From: Minisyncoccota bacterium
Lineage (GTDB): Bacteria > Verrucomicrobiota > Lentisphaeria > Oligosphaerales > MVZH01
Direction: 5' to 3'
DNA: 11,867 nucleotides
Assembly (NCBI GenBank): GCA_021734725.1
Contig: JAIPIM010000102.1
Location: forward strand, 1 to 11,867
Part shown: piece after piece, positions 1 through 9,500 of the stretch
Layout: the number at the start of each line of letters is the position of its first letter
Position numbering within the stretch: position 1 is the stretch's first letter
Notes under the pieces: generated by a model
Database searches by the model: none
What the model saw: only the letters and a program-made list of their open reading frames with translations
What the model was told of the DNA's origin: nothing
Program-made: the position numbers and the translations under genes

Positions 1-388
1 AACTCCGCGCGGATGAATTGATACCGAAAATGTGGAGATGATAGTCTGTTTTCGCGATAACGTTTTTGATCCCGGTGAGGCGTTGAGATTGAACGGGATG
101 CGTCAGTAGATCGATGTCGAAGACGACGACGCCGAGCGTGCCGGTTTTAGTGTTTGCGGTATCCGCGACGAATCGTCCAACGCCCTGTTTACTCCGCAGC
201 AGTCCTTCTCGTTCCAGTTCTTTGAGCGATTTATTGATCGTCGCGCGGCATACGCCGAACTCTTTCGCGAGATTGAGTTCGGAGTCTGTTTTCTGATTGG
301 GCTTCCATTGTCCGGAGAAGATACGTTCGCGCAGCTCGGCGACAATATCGGCCCCTCTATACATTTTCTGAGTACTTCCGGAAGGCAT
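1..388 (-). CDS. GntR-HTH / LacI-type sensor hybrid regulator (AraR-like), N-terminal part, cut by window edge
   Basis: The frame is open from an ATG at 388 to the left edge (129 codons, no stop). AAAGGA (400-395 on the minus strand) lies 6 bases before this ATG, while the next in-frame ATG at 364 has no such site. Residues about 9-75 form a winged helix-turn-helix of the GntR family (SELNLAKEFGVCRATINKSL followed by LEREGLLRSKQGVGRFV). From about residue 82 the protein changes to the start of a LacI/PurR-type sugar-binding domain (GTLGVVVFDI, then a PVQSQRLTGI segment). This combination is known from AraR and related sugar-responsive repressors. I infer it represses the neighbouring glycosidase operon and itself, because the same operator lies at both promoters. 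The ligand cannot be told because most of the sensor domain is outside the window. Confidence 0.9.
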   Translation of the reverse strand, partial: MPSGSTQKMYRGADIVAELRERIFSGQWKPNQKTDSELNLAKEFGVCRATINKSLKELEREGLLRSKQGVGRFVADTANTKTGTLGVVVFDIDLLTHPVQSQRLTGIKNVIAKTDYHLHIFGINSSARS

Positions 389-403
389 GACGTATCCTTT
401 CAA

Positions 404-428
404 TGTCTACTTGTCTATACATATAGTT
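404..428. promoter_or_regulatory. Candidate regulator operator (autoregulatory site)
   Basis: The plus strand shows TGTCTAC (404-410), then TGTCTATACA (412-421), a near-perfect 10-base palindrome, then TATAGTT (422-428). The same arrangement recurs at 9984-10009. Bases 404-421 match 9984-10001 at 16 of 18 positions, and TATAGTT matches again after a one-base gap. TGTnTAnACA palindromes are typical of GntR/HutC-type operators. The site ends 16 bases before the regulator's ATG, so autorepression is likely. Confidence 0.75.
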
Positions 429-453
429 TATCGTGGCATTATCACGGGCGCAA
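425..453 (-). promoter_or_regulatory. Possible promoter of the GntR-type regulator
   Basis: On the minus strand, TTGCGC (453-448), a 17-base spacer and TAAACT (430-425) make a weak sigma-70-like promoter that overlaps the candidate operator. By alignment with the stronger operon promoter near 10001-10028, the -10 element could instead be TATATG (425-420), which lacks a recognisable -35. The assignment is tentative. Confidence 0.35.
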
Positions 454-534
454 GCCAAGCTGGTTTAATTTTCCATGAAGCCCTGAGAAAATTGGCGAAA
501 AGTATTGTTGTCGTTCCCCACCACTGCTGAACGT

Positions 535-2835
535 TCACGGTTTCAGGTTTTCCAGCACTACGTACTGAATGTTTTTCAGCGGTACGTTTTTTACGATTGC
601 CCGGGAAGCATCCGACATAGAGAATTCCAGCGGTTGGCCGTCCAGGGTACGCGCCCCGCTGTACGTGTGCGAAAGTGTCAAGGCGAGATCGATGATGCGT
701 GTTTCGGCACTGCTGTAGTCGGCGAGCAGGACAATCGCTTTGTCCGCTGTCTCGAATAATCCCGCGTCAATGCCCGACATCCCGGCATTGACCGGACGTT
801 TGATGGTGCTGGCCAACTTCAGTGGAAAGAGATAGAGTTTTTCGATATTGGTATCGAAGACCCGCGTCGATGCATATTCGTCTTTCGGCGCTTCAAATTT
901 CGGCGTAGCCGTGCGGGCGAGTACGGCGCCGAGCGAGGTGCCGATGCGAATCACCTTGCCTTTGCCGCAATCGAATACCACCGCGGCGGGCTTTCCGTCG
1001 CTGTACGTGGCCAGAACCTGGGCGTTCGGGATCTCCAAAGATTCTTTTCTTCCAATCACCTCGAATTGAAAGGACGGCAGGTTTTCGGCTTGACAGGTCG
1101 CGGTATCCAATGTAGGGAGAGAGTACAGATTGATTGTTTCCGTGTATCGCTCGGGAATATTTTCGTTAACTCGTTCAATGGTTGCCTGCTTTCCGGCCAT
1201 CCGTTCCACCAGATTCATTGATTTGTCGAGTTCATCATGGGTGGCGGCCCCGGCTTGCGTGAACAGTACACCTCCGTTGCGAACCCATGCTTCTATTTTC
1301 GCCTGTGCAGCCGCGGGTACATGCGGATCGGTGATGTACAGGAGTTTGTAATTATCGAGTCGGTCGGCGATTTCGTTTTCCGGGAGGATATCCACCGGAA
1401 CCTGGTTGTATGCAAGTGCGGTGTGCAGCATTTGCCGTTCGGTAAACTGACCCTGGTAGCCGCTGTACATCAAGTCTTCAAAGATTGCGAGCCTGCGATA
1501 CCAGATTTCCGATGCACGTGAATACAGGAGCGCCACTTGCGGTGCAGGCGACGATCCGTCCATGACAATGTCTTCGATGTCAGCCACATTATGGAAAAAC
1601 CGCGCTACGGCGGCACTTATTTCCAGCCCCTTCGGATTATCCGGACCGAAGCCCCATCCGAACCAGGGACCGAAGCGATAGACAAAGAAATGGTGCATGT
1701 CGCGAATCAGGCCTGACATTCCTGACAATTCCGTACCGCGTCCCGAGCCGATCCGCGTCGGCGCCCACAAGCCCCCCGTATCGGTCTTCCCGAACTTCGA
1801 TGCGCTAAGCAGGAGATTTGCGTGATACATGTTGTGATGAATGGGTACCCACAGCGACGAGGTGTAATGGGGCAGGAATCCATCCCAGGCGCCGTGTTTG
1901 CTGTATAGGAAATAGTCGGGTGTTGCCCGAAATCCGTTTGGGGGGGCGGACGTGCAGCAGATCACGCCGTCCCCGTAAATCTCGTGGGCCCCCTCGCGAT
2001 AGGCTTCCCAGAAGCTCATGGTTAATTCCTGGCGAAACCATTCGGTCAGGTAATACAAACGCGCGGAGGCTTCATCGGTCACTTTGTACATAGGAATGGG
2101 AGTAGCGTGATCCATTGTTTCAAAACCGATTTCAGCGGCGGTAATGCCACGCTTTTCGAGCCACTTATGGAAGGCGGGCAGAATGCCGTCGAGCTTAAGC
2201 AATTCGCCGAGTGTATAGACTTTCGGTTCGTCCAAGACCTTGAAAATGAGCCTGTCTCCTTTCTGGAAGCCGGTTGCGTCGGCGAATGACTTAAGTTCTC
2301 TTTGTCCAATGGTTCGTTCCTTGAACCCATCTTTCAGCGGTTTCTTTGCCAGCCAGTCTCGGTAACCGTTCAGATTGTGAATAAAGAACGGCAAGACACC
2401 TGCATGTGTGTCACGTTTGACATTGATGTTCAGCCCGGATACATAGCGTATTCCCATGAGTCTCAGCAGTTCCGCTTCTTTCATCGTTGTCTTGTGATCG
2501 TAAAGATCCGTGCAATGCCGAATCGAGGTGGAGGTCAGGATGCGGCGGGGCATGGTTTCTTCCGTGATCCCTTGTGCCCGCAGTGTTTCGACGCGGTCGG
2601 CGGCGAAGTCGTAAAACGTTCGAATGGTTTCAGCATATTCGTTGAGCGGCTTCGACGTGTCACCCATGGTAATCGGAATCGCGCCCATATCGGTCGTATA
2701 CGTAATCGTTTGTACCACGGCGTTGTCATTGGGGCGCCCGGCGAATTCGATGGTGGCGGTGAGTTCCGGAATATTACCGGTCCGCGCCCCTTTTCGTTTG
2801 GGTTTCAGTGTCGGTGAGTTAAAGGCGAAGATCAT
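535..2835 (-). CDS. Large glycosidase-like protein, body of a probably frameshifted gene (paralog of the 6551-9739 product)
   Basis: This frame encodes about 766 residues from an ATG at 2835, which overlaps the TGA of the upstream frame as ATGA. The frame stays open to an ATG at 2886, but neither start has a clear ribosome binding site. The N-terminus (MIFAFNS, then a beta-rich stretch ending TATIEFAGRPND) reads as the middle of a beta-sandwich whose first half is in the 2832-3182 frame. A probable alpha/beta barrel follows (YYLTEWFRQEL, then SSLWVPIHHNMYHANLLL). Next is a GH42-type Rossmann-like domain (PVDILPENEI, then KIEAWVRNGG), and after it a beta domain with KPAAVVFDCGKGKVIRIG. The same blocks occur in the same order in the 6551-9739 product. 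I cannot name a family or catalytic residues. A separate translationally coupled protein is possible but less likely than one broken gene. Confidence 0.7.
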   Translation of the reverse strand: MIFAFNSPTLKPKRKGARTGNIPELTATIEFAGRPNDNAVVQTITYTTDMGAIPITMGDTSKPLNEYAETIRTFYDFAADRVETLRAQGITEETMPRRILTSTSIRHCTDLYDHKTTMKEAELLRLMGIRYVSGLNINVKRDTHAGVLPFFIHNLNGYRDWLAKKPLKDGFKERTIGQRELKSFADATGFQKGDRLIFKVLDEPKVYTLGELLKLDGILPAFHKWLEKRGITAAEIGFETMDHATPIPMYKVTDEASARLYYLTEWFRQELTMSFWEAYREGAHEIYGDGVICCTSAPPNGFRATPDYFLYSKHGAWDGFLPHYTSSLWVPIHHNMYHANLLLSASKFGKTDTGGLWAPTRIGSGRGTELSGMSGLIRDMHHFFVYRFGPWFGWGFGPDNPKGLEISAAVARFFHNVADIEDIVMDGSSPAPQVALLYSRASEIWYRRLAIFEDLMYSGYQGQFTERQMLHTALAYNQVPVDILPENEIADRLDNYKLLYITDPHVPAAAQAKIEAWVRNGGVLFTQAGAATHDELDKSMNLVERMAGKQATIERVNENIPERYTETINLYSLPTLDTATCQAENLPSFQFEVIGRKESLEIPNAQVLATYSDGKPAAVVFDCGKGKVIRIGTSLGAVLARTATPKFEAPKDEYASTRVFDTNIEKLYLFPLKLASTIKRPVNAGMSGIDAGLFETADKAIVLLADYSSAETRIIDLALTLSHTYSGARTLDGQPLEFSMSDASRAIVKNVPLKNIQYVVLENLKP

Positions 2836-3182
2836 AATGCGACGCCCCGCCGGTTTTTCCCGACAATGCTCGAGAAATCGCACCATCCCGTGGCGTCGCC
2901 GGTCCGCAGTGCAGTGTTAGCAGGCATATCGGACCATCTGACATAATCCCATCGTCCGTCCCCGAAATCGACGAGTTCGGCGGTGGGCGTCAGCCCTACA
3001 TATCCCAATTGCTCGCCCAGTCCCAGCCGGCGGTACACACTTGCACCGACATGAACCTGCGCATCGGCCGGTGTGACCTTGTCTATCGTCACCCGAACAA
3101 ACAGGGGGGATCCCATTAGGCTTCCGCATGCGACTATTGTGCCCAGAAATACCGTTACAAGAAGTGTTTTGTATTGTTGCAT
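2832..3182 (-). pseudogene. Signal-peptide N-terminal fragment of the frameshifted glycosidase-like gene (possible lipoprotein)
   Basis: This 116-residue frame starts at the ATG 3182-3180, which shares one base with the stop of the GH35-like gene (TGATG). GGAG lies about 8 bases upstream. The N-terminus MQQYKTLLVTVFLGTIVACG is an export signal, and IVAC at residues 16-19 fits a lipobox, so the product may be a lipoprotein. The remainder is the start of a beta-rich domain (VRVTIDKVTPADAQVHVG, then GWCDFSSIVGKNRRG) that stops abruptly at TGA 2834-2832. Reading on in the frame of 535-2835 completes the domain, and the 6551-9739 paralog has an uninterrupted counterpart. I read this as a one-base frameshift, possibly in the five-T run at 2854-2858. 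It could also be a genuine small lipoprotein. Confidence 0.6.
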
Positions 3183-5239
3183 CAAGCGTTCTCCAAAATG
3201 ATTCCTGTTCTACCCTCGATGGTTACAGTCACTTCGCCATCACGTGCCGTAAACGTGGTGCCGGTGTAAATATCGGTGAACATTTGAGCCCAGCTTTGAG
3301 CGCTCGTTTCGCAGCGCACAAGTTTCGAGTGGCGGGACGTATTGACAATGCAGACAAATTGTCTTCCGTCATCGCGTATCAATGCTCCCGCGTAGGTTTC
3401 ACCGTGCGTCACCCGAATGGGCAGTTCTACATTCAATCCGCGCAGTACCGCCGCCATGGATCCGGCTTTCGGTAATGCGCCAAACACGATCACCCGCCCT
3501 TTGCCTACGGAGCGTTGATATCCGCACGTAAACTTCAGGTTGCGGACGGCGTCCAGCTGAACCATCGCATAATGAATCTCCACCGGGATCAGTTTTCCGA
3601 CCATTCCGCCATCGATACAGTCTTGGAACTCCCAGCATGGTTGCGAGAGAACCACCTTTTCGTCACCAACCGTGATTTCGAACCCATTTTCATAGCCCCA
3701 CAATTCGATCTTGCGTTCCGCGGGAGTGAATCCGAGAATGTTTGACGGCTGGAGATTCGCGTCATAAAAAATGCCTTCGCCAAAGACGATCAGGGTTCCG
3801 CCGTCTTCGACCCATGTTTTCAACCGGCGCTGGTGCTCGGTATCCAGATCGTTCGATCCAGCGTAGATCAGGGTTGACAGCTCTGCCAGTACGTTTTCGT
3901 TGCGCGCGTCGATCCTGCGATAATCGATTCCGTCGCTGTAAAGGGCTTTTCGTATGTCGCTTTCCCACGGTTCGCCGGTGCTGGCCATTTTCAGCGGATC
4001 GTACAAGACTCCCACAGAACAGAGTCTGCGAGTGCGATGGAGCCCGTGCTCTTCCACGAGCCGAATCATTTGCTTGAATTCATTGAAGCAATTTGGATTT
4101 GTGTTGCCGCCTTCGGTAATGCAGCCGGCGCACCAGTGCTCCCGGTCGACCAGCATGAACCAGTTCCATCCGCGAATGCCCGAACCGATTGCGCTGACGA
4201 ACATCATGCGGTAATGATTCGGGGTCAGATTGCCCTTGTAGTTGTCAACCGTGTAGCCGCTCTGAAATTCGGCGATATGGCTTAACCCGCCGAGATCCGA
4301 GGCGGCGCGGCAGACATCGACGAAATGCTGGTGGGTTCCGACGTCGGCCGCGAATACGCTGTCACCGCCGCTCCCTCCGCTGAACTCCGCTTCCGGATAG
4401 ATGTCGACGCCCGCAAAATGCGTCTGGTTTCGCAGCGAATGCCAATCGTGAACTTCGAAAAACGCCAGGAGATTATGAAAGAACGGTACATCGATCCCGT
4501 GTGAGCGATACTGCTCGACGTTCCAATGGCCGAGGCGATGGCTTTCCCAGTGTAGAAAGGCAACAAAATCCCTGTATGCCAGGAGAGTTTTACGATTCCA
4601 GCCGTTTGCCGATGTAATGGCCTTCGCTTGATCGAACGACGTGAACGTTGTGCCCCATTTCTCGTTCAATGCTTCACTATGCGAGTAGGTTTCTTTCAGG
4701 TACATTTGGAAAGGCCCGTCTCCGCCATCAAGTCCGAGCTGTCGCCAGTACCAGAAATGCCAGGGGTTGATTTCATTGTCGGGCTGAAGCAGTACAATCG
4801 GCCCCCCTTGCCCATGGAGGAACGGTTTAATGACTTTACACACTGCTTCGATATACGGGATTGCCTTGTCATGAAACGTCTTCGATCCGCGGTAATAGCA
4901 TGCCGCATGGTCCGGCGGTCCACCGTTAATCTCCTCCGCATAGATATAGGGCCCCGGCCGGATAATGCACCAAAGCCCGCGGTCCCGCAGTTTCTGTAAG
5001 AACTCCACCAGATTCAATTCGGCTTTGGTTCTGCCAGTGAAGTCATAGCGCCCTTCTTCGATTTCATGACTGTGCCACGATATATATGTCGAGACGACCC
5101 TGATTCCCATTTCTTCGATTACCGACAGAATCGTGTCCCAATTCGAATAGGGCACGCGCCAGTAATGGAACTCTCCGCTGATTGCCGGAACCAGCTCCCC
5201 GTCGATGACCAGGCCATAATCGCAGACGTCTACACTCAT
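3182..5239 (-). CDS. GH35-family beta-galactosidase-like enzyme with C-terminal GATase-like and beta domains
   Basis: The product is 685 residues from ATG 5239; GGAG lies 11 bases upstream, just after the stop of the preceding gene. The longer frame to 5377 would run through that gene and has a low-quality N-terminus, so it was not used. Residues about 10-340 form a GH35 barrel. RPGPYIYAE (about 94-102) followed by GGPP is the family signature, GGPIVLLQPDNE (about 145-156) gives the acid/base Glu156, and HIAEFQSG gives the likely nucleophile Glu324. The usual QxENE is QPDNE here, so this is a divergent member. Next come a Rossmann-like domain (SVGVLYDPLK, then LKTWVEDGGTLIVFGEG), a SVGKGRVIVFGALP strand and a C-terminal beta domain. 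No signal peptide is present, so it probably acts in the cytoplasm on imported oligosaccharides. Beta-galactosidase is the family activity; the true substrate is unknown. Confidence 0.82.
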   Translation of the reverse strand: MSVDVCDYGLVIDGELVPAISGEFHYWRVPYSNWDTILSVIEEMGIRVVSTYISWHSHEIEEGRYDFTGRTKAELNLVEFLQKLRDRGLWCIIRPGPYIYAEEINGGPPDHAACYYRGSKTFHDKAIPYIEAVCKVIKPFLHGQGGPIVLLQPDNEINPWHFWYWRQLGLDGGDGPFQMYLKETYSHSEALNEKWGTTFTSFDQAKAITSANGWNRKTLLAYRDFVAFLHWESHRLGHWNVEQYRSHGIDVPFFHNLLAFFEVHDWHSLRNQTHFAGVDIYPEAEFSGGSGGDSVFAADVGTHQHFVDVCRAASDLGGLSHIAEFQSGYTVDNYKGNLTPNHYRMMFVSAIGSGIRGWNWFMLVDREHWCAGCITEGGNTNPNCFNEFKQMIRLVEEHGLHRTRRLCSVGVLYDPLKMASTGEPWESDIRKALYSDGIDYRRIDARNENVLAELSTLIYAGSNDLDTEHQRRLKTWVEDGGTLIVFGEGIFYDANLQPSNILGFTPAERKIELWGYENGFEITVGDEKVVLSQPCWEFQDCIDGGMVGKLIPVEIHYAMVQLDAVRNLKFTCGYQRSVGKGRVIVFGALPKAGSMAAVLRGLNVELPIRVTHGETYAGALIRDDGRQFVCIVNTSRHSKLVRCETSAQSWAQMFTDIYTGTTFTARDGEVTVTIEGRTGIILENA

Positions 5240-5255
5240 GGTTGCCGTGTCTCCA

Positions 5256-6530
5256 TTACTTCTCAACCCTGACGAACAAGGCTTGTCCCGGCATGATGAA
5301 CCTTTCGAACCATCCTTCGCCGACTGAGCCGCGTGCCTGGTAGTTCGCGAGTTCCGTCTCTTTATCGGGGCCTTCAATCATGTACACTTTTCGTCCGCGG
5401 ACGTTAACAACCGCGGCCACATGCTCGGACGCCGAGGCGTTGGCCAGCAGCACGTGCGGGCGCTCCCGATCGTCCATAAACTCGCCTACGATCAGTCCGG
5501 GATTAGTTTTTCCGTCCCATGCGACGTCGGAACGTTCCTGGATATGCTCGACGACGCCCCGGCCGTCGAAATCGACAGTCCCCCCCGGTCCCTTCGGCCA
5601 ATGCGAAGTCCGCACGATTCGACACCGACGGTACCGGTCTTCCCACTGGCTTTGAAAATGGTGATGTTGTCGGCGCATCTGGTAATAGAGCTGCCCCTTT
5701 TGTCCCAGTTCATCAACGGCTGCTCCATAGTGACCGATTCCACCGCCGCGATAGTAATAATACAGAATGCCCGAAGCGCCGTAAGCCAGTGAAGTATAAA
5801 ATTGCCAGCTCAACTCCAGCGGTGTCGGTGCGCGATACATCCAGTGCCCGATGGCCAGGAGAATCGTCCAAAATGGCACGTTGTTGCGGATGGAGGCTGA
5901 TTGATAGCTGGCCAGGTTCCGGAAGTACTGGGCTGTACCGCCCCAGACGTTGGACATTTGCGAGTAGCAGTCGTAGCTCAGAACCGGTACGTGCGTGGTG
6001 TCAACGACGTGGTCGAGGTAGGTGCTGTAATCGTCGAATCCGACCTGCTGCTCGATGGTCCACTCCGGCCGGTCCGGGCTGATCCGATGGTTGGGCAGTA
6101 AGTTTATGTACGGTTCCGCCTGGTCGGTCAGCTCTTCGATAATCCGGCAGGCCTGTGCGACCGCGGGCAAGCCGCCGCACAACGGTTCGTCTTCCACGTA
6201 AAATCCCCATACCGCCGGATGGGCCGCGTACTCGTTTACTGCTGCTGCGGCTTGTTTTTTGTAGTTCGCGGGAAGCGGGATCGGCTGCGAAAAATCCGAC
6301 CAGTTGGACCGCGGTGAGAGCGTGCGGCGATCACACAGGATGACCTGCATGCCGTGCCGGTTTGCTTCGTCAACCAAGCGATGCACAAGACCGTGGTTTT
6401 CCGGCAGGTCGTCAAACCATGGCGTTAAGGTCAGGGTGAAGCCCAAGTCCGCCCATTCCGCGGCCATTTCTTCTGGCGTCGGCGACCAGTTGTTGCACAC
6501 CCACGAACCGATGGGGAACCTTCGCTGCAT
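5256..6530 (-). CDS. TIM-barrel glycosidase-like protein, family not recognised
   Basis: The product is 424 residues from ATG 6530, with AAAGGA about 9 bases upstream and only 20 bases after the stop of the large upstream gene. The N-terminus (RFPIGSWVCNNW) has no signal peptide, which suggests a cytoplasmic protein. An alternating barrel pattern is visible: LGFTLTLTPW, then MQVILCDRR (about 61-69), then AVWGFYVEDEP (about 106-116), where Glu113 or Glu115 is the best acid/base candidate. VLSYDCYSQM and ASGILYYYYRGG mark later strands, and a short beta domain ends at ALFVRVEK. This resembles the barrel logic of GH42/GH35-clan enzymes, but I do not recognise the family. A role beside the GH35-like enzyme in oligosaccharide breakdown is inferred only from position. 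The stop is 16 bases before the next start, which supports one operon. Confidence 0.75.
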   Translation of the reverse strand: MQRRFPIGSWVCNNWSPTPEEMAAEWADLGFTLTLTPWFDDLPENHGLVHRLVDEANRHGMQVILCDRRTLSPRSNWSDFSQPIPLPANYKKQAAAAVNEYAAHPAVWGFYVEDEPLCGGLPAVAQACRIIEELTDQAEPYINLLPNHRISPDRPEWTIEQQVGFDDYSTYLDHVVDTTHVPVLSYDCYSQMSNVWGGTAQYFRNLASYQSASIRNNVPFWTILLAIGHWMYRAPTPLELSWQFYTSLAYGASGILYYYYRGGGIGHYGAAVDELGQKGQLYYQMRRQHHHFQSQWEDRYRRCRIVRTSHWPKGPGGTVDFDGRGVVEHIQERSDVAWDGKTNPGLIVGEFMDDRERPHVLLANASASEHVAAVVNVRGRKVYMIEGPDKETELANYQARGSVGEGWFERFIMPGQALFVRVEK

Positions 6531-6550
6531 TCAAGAGTATCCTTTACGTG

Positions 6551-9500
6551 TCAATTGTTAAGCTTTAAAAGTTCGAACTTCTCGAGCGGCAGCGACACGT
6601 TCAAGGTGCCGTCACCGTTGTCGCAATGAGCGGACGCGAACGTGGCATTTACCGTGCGAACGCCGCCCAGTGCGTTGCCGTCAATACGCAATTCAACCTC
6701 TTCAAGTGGTTCATTCGTGAAATTAACCAGAGTTACGCAGTAGGAATCTGTCGACTCGTTCTTGAGTAGATTGGCTTCCACGCCGCGGGTCAGACATCTG
6801 ATCGGCGAGAGCGATTGCGCGGACAATCCCAGCTTTGCCAGCAACGCGTCGAAAGCCGTTTCGACCTGGCGGTTGTAGTTTGGATGGACGAAAGACGACA
6901 GATCTTCGCCGCCCCTGCCATAAGGCTTCATGGGGAACGCCCCGGAGAGATGGGCTGTTCCCGGCAGTGCTCCAACGATCATGGCCTTGCCCTTCCCGTA
7001 CGAATTCATCACGGCGGCCGGTTTTCTCGTGTAGCGGAAACGTCCCACCACCTCGCCTTTATCCGGAACGAACGTCTGCGTGTATCCAAATACCGGCAGT
7101 GTTTCCGATATGCCCTCGATATCGACGTAGTCAAGCGGTTGTGCATGCACCAGTTCAAGCTTGGCCCGCATGGACGTCGTTTCCTTGGCAAGCGTCGCTT
7201 CCGTGATTCCAAATACTTCGTTGAGTGTATCCATTGGTTGGTTGTATTCGTTTTTCAGCCCCCCACCGGTGACGGACACCAGCGTTCCACCGTCCGCGAC
7301 CCATTGTTTAAGCGCGGCAGCGGCTTTCTCGGTCAAATGATCGCCGACCAGGAAGTATACGTCATAGTGTTCGAGGTAGTCGGTCTCCAGGTCGTTCTCC
7401 GCGAGAATGTCCACGGGCATTCCCAGATGCCGCAACAGGAGATACAGGTATTGTCGTTCACCAGCATACATTACGTCGCCCGGTCCGTAATAAACAGGAT
7501 CTTCCTCAGCGACATCCCAGATATCGGTTGTCAGCGACCAGCCCAACGCGGCCTTGCTGTTGGCGACGTTGCAATCCAGCAGGGTGTCTTCAACCTGGCC
7601 GAGGGTAAAGCTGACGCGTTTGATGGCCTTGAAAATGTCCGGGTAGGCGTAGACGTTGTTGATGGACGGATAGCCAATGGTGTAATAAATCAAAGACGAA
7701 TGGCCCTGCGCCGCAAGCGCAAGGCTCATCGTTTCGACCACGTCGGGTGTATACCCGCGGTTTCCGTCACATATGATGTAACCGCCTCGGGGACAGTCGT
7801 AGTACTTGCTAAATCCACGCGCCACGGCGGCGCCGTAAGATTCGGTTTCCGGTCCCACGTAACCGGGCATTCCGCCCTGTCCCCAACTGGTCTCGCTGCA
7901 GTACGATGTAACACCTCGCCGTTGAAAAATCAGGAATGGATCATCGCCCATGATGAGTGATGTCAGACAACCCACGGTTGGGAAAAAGCTGCCCGAGTTC
8001 GTCAGGGTCCCCTCGGGAAATATGTCTTCCAGCATGCGCGTCGCCTCGCGGCAGACATCAGCATGGAGCAGCGCGCGAAAATACGTGGAATGGTAATACA
8101 ACACTGGATTGGCAACCGCCTCTTCGGGCGTGCCCTTACCCAATGTAACCATTGCCCATAACTCGTCTTCTTTCGGTGATTGTTCCGTGGAAGTCAACTG
8201 TTCAAGTGTATCCCGGTCCAAGACTTGTCCGGGAGTAATGGATCGGCTTTTGAGATAGTCCCGAAATGTGGCGTTTACCTTGGGCCATGATCTCAGTGTT
8301 TGAAGTGATTTAGCGCCGCATTCTTCAATGATCTTTATGTCTTGGCGCAGATTTCCGAGCCGTTTCTCTTTCAGATTGTGGTAGCTCTTTTCGTACGACG
8401 CGCGGAGCCCGGTGAAGTCACCCTCGTGACACTCCCGTGTAAACTGCCGATTCCACAGGCCCAGGTAGCCCGGTGCGCGATTAAAACCGAAACCTTCGCC
8501 TTCCGGACCGTACACTTCGGGGTCGCAGTTGTAGTGTTGACCGTTCAGGCCGCACGCCGCGGCCAGGCGGCGCGTATCGAAGTCGCCAATGGCCACTTCC
8601 GGATTGGCGCTCATCCAGCCGGGGAAGGCGCTCAGCATTCCGAATTGTTTTGCCCGGCGGCCTTCAGGGACGTATGCCTCTAGCATACTGGTCAGGTCGT
8701 CGAGATAGGCCGCGAGCGAAATCGCCGGTTTGCCACCGAGAAAGTTTTCCCATCGCTGATTCCCGGTTGCCGCAATCAACTCTTTGGGTTCCGGCCCCAA
8801 TGTAAATGTTGCCGCATCCTCGCCTGTTGGCAACTGGCTGATCGAAAGCTCGACCAGTTCGTTGCTGCGACAAACAAGCACAACAGGCAGCACCTTTGCA
8901 AATTCGATGGCCTGCCACGATGACTCCTGACCAGCCTTTAGCAAGCGATCCCTGTCCGCCTTTTCCGTGGATACACCGTCAACACTGAAATAGTACTTGC
9001 TCTGCGGGCCGCCCCAACGTCCGTACAGCCAGAAACAACTGTGCATTTCGATCTCAACGCCCGTGTCCGCTTCCGGGGACACTTTTGCCTTGAAATAGAG
9101 GGGGGTCTTGAATGTGCCCAGCACCGCTGGATCGTGTTTCTTGCCCCATGTATTGGGTCCCCCGGGCTGCAGATCCAGGTCGTCCGTCAGGTACACAAAG
9201 TCGATCACGCGACAGGCCCGGGGGTAACCGTTGGTTTCCTTGATTATTCGAATCGTTGCCGGGCCTTCAGACAGATTGAACGTAGCTTTTTGATACACCC
9301 AGTCGGTATTGTGCCATCGCCAGGGTCCCTGGACACGCCATCCCATGCGGTAGGGAAAAAGCTTGACCTGCTCTTTACGTCCAAGCGTCTCGCTCTGCTG
9401 AATCTGTTCGTTCTGTTCGATTTCGATTTTGAAAAGCGCGTCGAAATTCCAGGAGCTTTCGCAGTGAACCCACGCGTTGTATGTACCGGCGTTTTCGATA

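Noticed and set aside
3079..3087. Third TGTCTA operator half-site
   Set aside because: It lies inside a coding region and lacks both the palindrome and the second direct half-site, so it is probably a chance match.
5240..5377. N-terminal extension of the GH35-like gene to an upstream ATG
   Set aside because: It would overlap the end of the preceding gene by over 100 bases and adds a basic, low-complexity tail before the family's normal start. The ATG at 5239 has a GGAG site.
6815..7960. Long 381-codon frame on the plus strand
   Set aside because: It lies wholly antisense to the 6551-9739 gene, has no recognisable domain and no ribosome binding site, and its composition is that expected of an opposite-strand shadow frame.
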